This document shows positions 5,645 to 5,716 of a stretch of 5,716 bases of DNA, in pieces (the stretch's first letter is position 1; each line of letters opens with the position of its first letter). The notes under the pieces are model-generated. The model saw nothing but the letters and a program-made list of their open reading frames with translations. It ran no database searches and was not told the origin of the DNA. Made by a program: the position numbers and the translations under genes. Source of the stretch: an uncultured Prevotella sp. (GTDB taxonomy: Bacteria > Bacteroidota > Bacteroidia > Bacteroidales > Bacteroidaceae). The stretch spans positions 1 to 5,716 of the forward strand of contig URSZ01000136.1 of NCBI GenBank assembly GCA_900550635.1, written 5' to 3'.

Positions 5645-5716
5645 ATTAGTGTCCCGTTAAAATGGGACGAGTTAAACAATTAATCAAAAAGCCCCGGAAT
5701 CAGGGGATCATTTAGA
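5645..5716 (-). mobile_element. Possible terminal part of an insertion sequence, running off the window
   Basis: Beyond the point where repeat copy 2 is broken, the sequence has a near-perfect 18-bp palindrome (GTCCCGTT-AA-AATGGGAC, 5651-5668, with one G/T mismatch per half) preceded by ATTAGT, then an AT-rich stretch and a minus-strand terminator. A stop codon (TAA at 5714-5712, minus strand) could end a convergent gene. The form recalls ends of Bacteroidetes IS4-like elements, but this is from memory and no transposase sequence or second end is visible. It may instead be an ordinary convergent gene's 3' region. Confidence 0.35.
5686..5706 (-). terminator. Minus-strand intrinsic terminator for a gene beyond the window
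   Basis: On the minus strand CCCC (5706-5703) pairs with GGGG (5695-5692), with a further GA/TC pairing inside after one mismatch, followed by C and TTTTT (5690-5686). Just before it on the minus strand is an in-line TAA (5714-5712). This suggests a gene transcribed towards ppiD that ends at the right edge. Confidence 0.5.

Overview
The window looks chromosomal and comes from a member of the Bacteroidota, most likely order Bacteroidales. The evidence is threefold: the gene set (type III pantothenate kinase, a barrel protein with the SPYSRYGFG opening, a Bacteroidetes-type LptC lipoprotein, and a ~715-residue membrane-anchored PpiD/SurA-like protein); A-rich leaders without a Shine-Dalgarno sequence; and a TAnnTTTG-type -7 promoter element ahead of the ppiD-like gene. 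The family or genus cannot be fixed from this sequence.

Layout. Positions 1-2497 hold a tight + strand cluster: the 3' part of coaX (its start lies outside the window), an outer-membrane beta-barrel gene two bases later, and lptC overlapping the end of the barrel gene. A 646-bp non-coding stretch (2498-3143) follows. It holds two weak GC-rich hairpins, a structured repeat (copy 1), an 18-bp perfect palindrome, a 23-bp imperfect palindrome, and the ppiD promoter with its A-rich leader. The ppiD-like gene fills 3144-5291 and ends in a strong intrinsic terminator at 5317-5356. The right-hand non-coding part (5357-5716) holds two hairpins, repeat copy 2 in inverted orientation, and at the edge what may be the end of an insertion sequence with a minus-strand terminator.

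How the genes fit together. CoaX makes 4'-phosphopantothenate for CoA synthesis. The other three products all belong to the envelope: a barrel protein, an LPS-transport component, and a periplasmic folding factor that could serve barrel and LPS-transport proteins. The functional link is inferred from content and order.

Most notable observation. Two copies of an intergenic element of about 180-195 bp face each other across the ppiD-like gene. Their first 67 bp are nearly identical (one mismatch) and the rest has diverged. The conserved end is built of 21-bp units, two DNA helical turns each, that also form overlapping palindromes. Copy 2 loses its match abruptly inside the first unit, next to the IS-like edge. 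This is the best candidate in the window for something undescribed. No defence, CRISPR, RNA-gene or complete transposase signal was seen.
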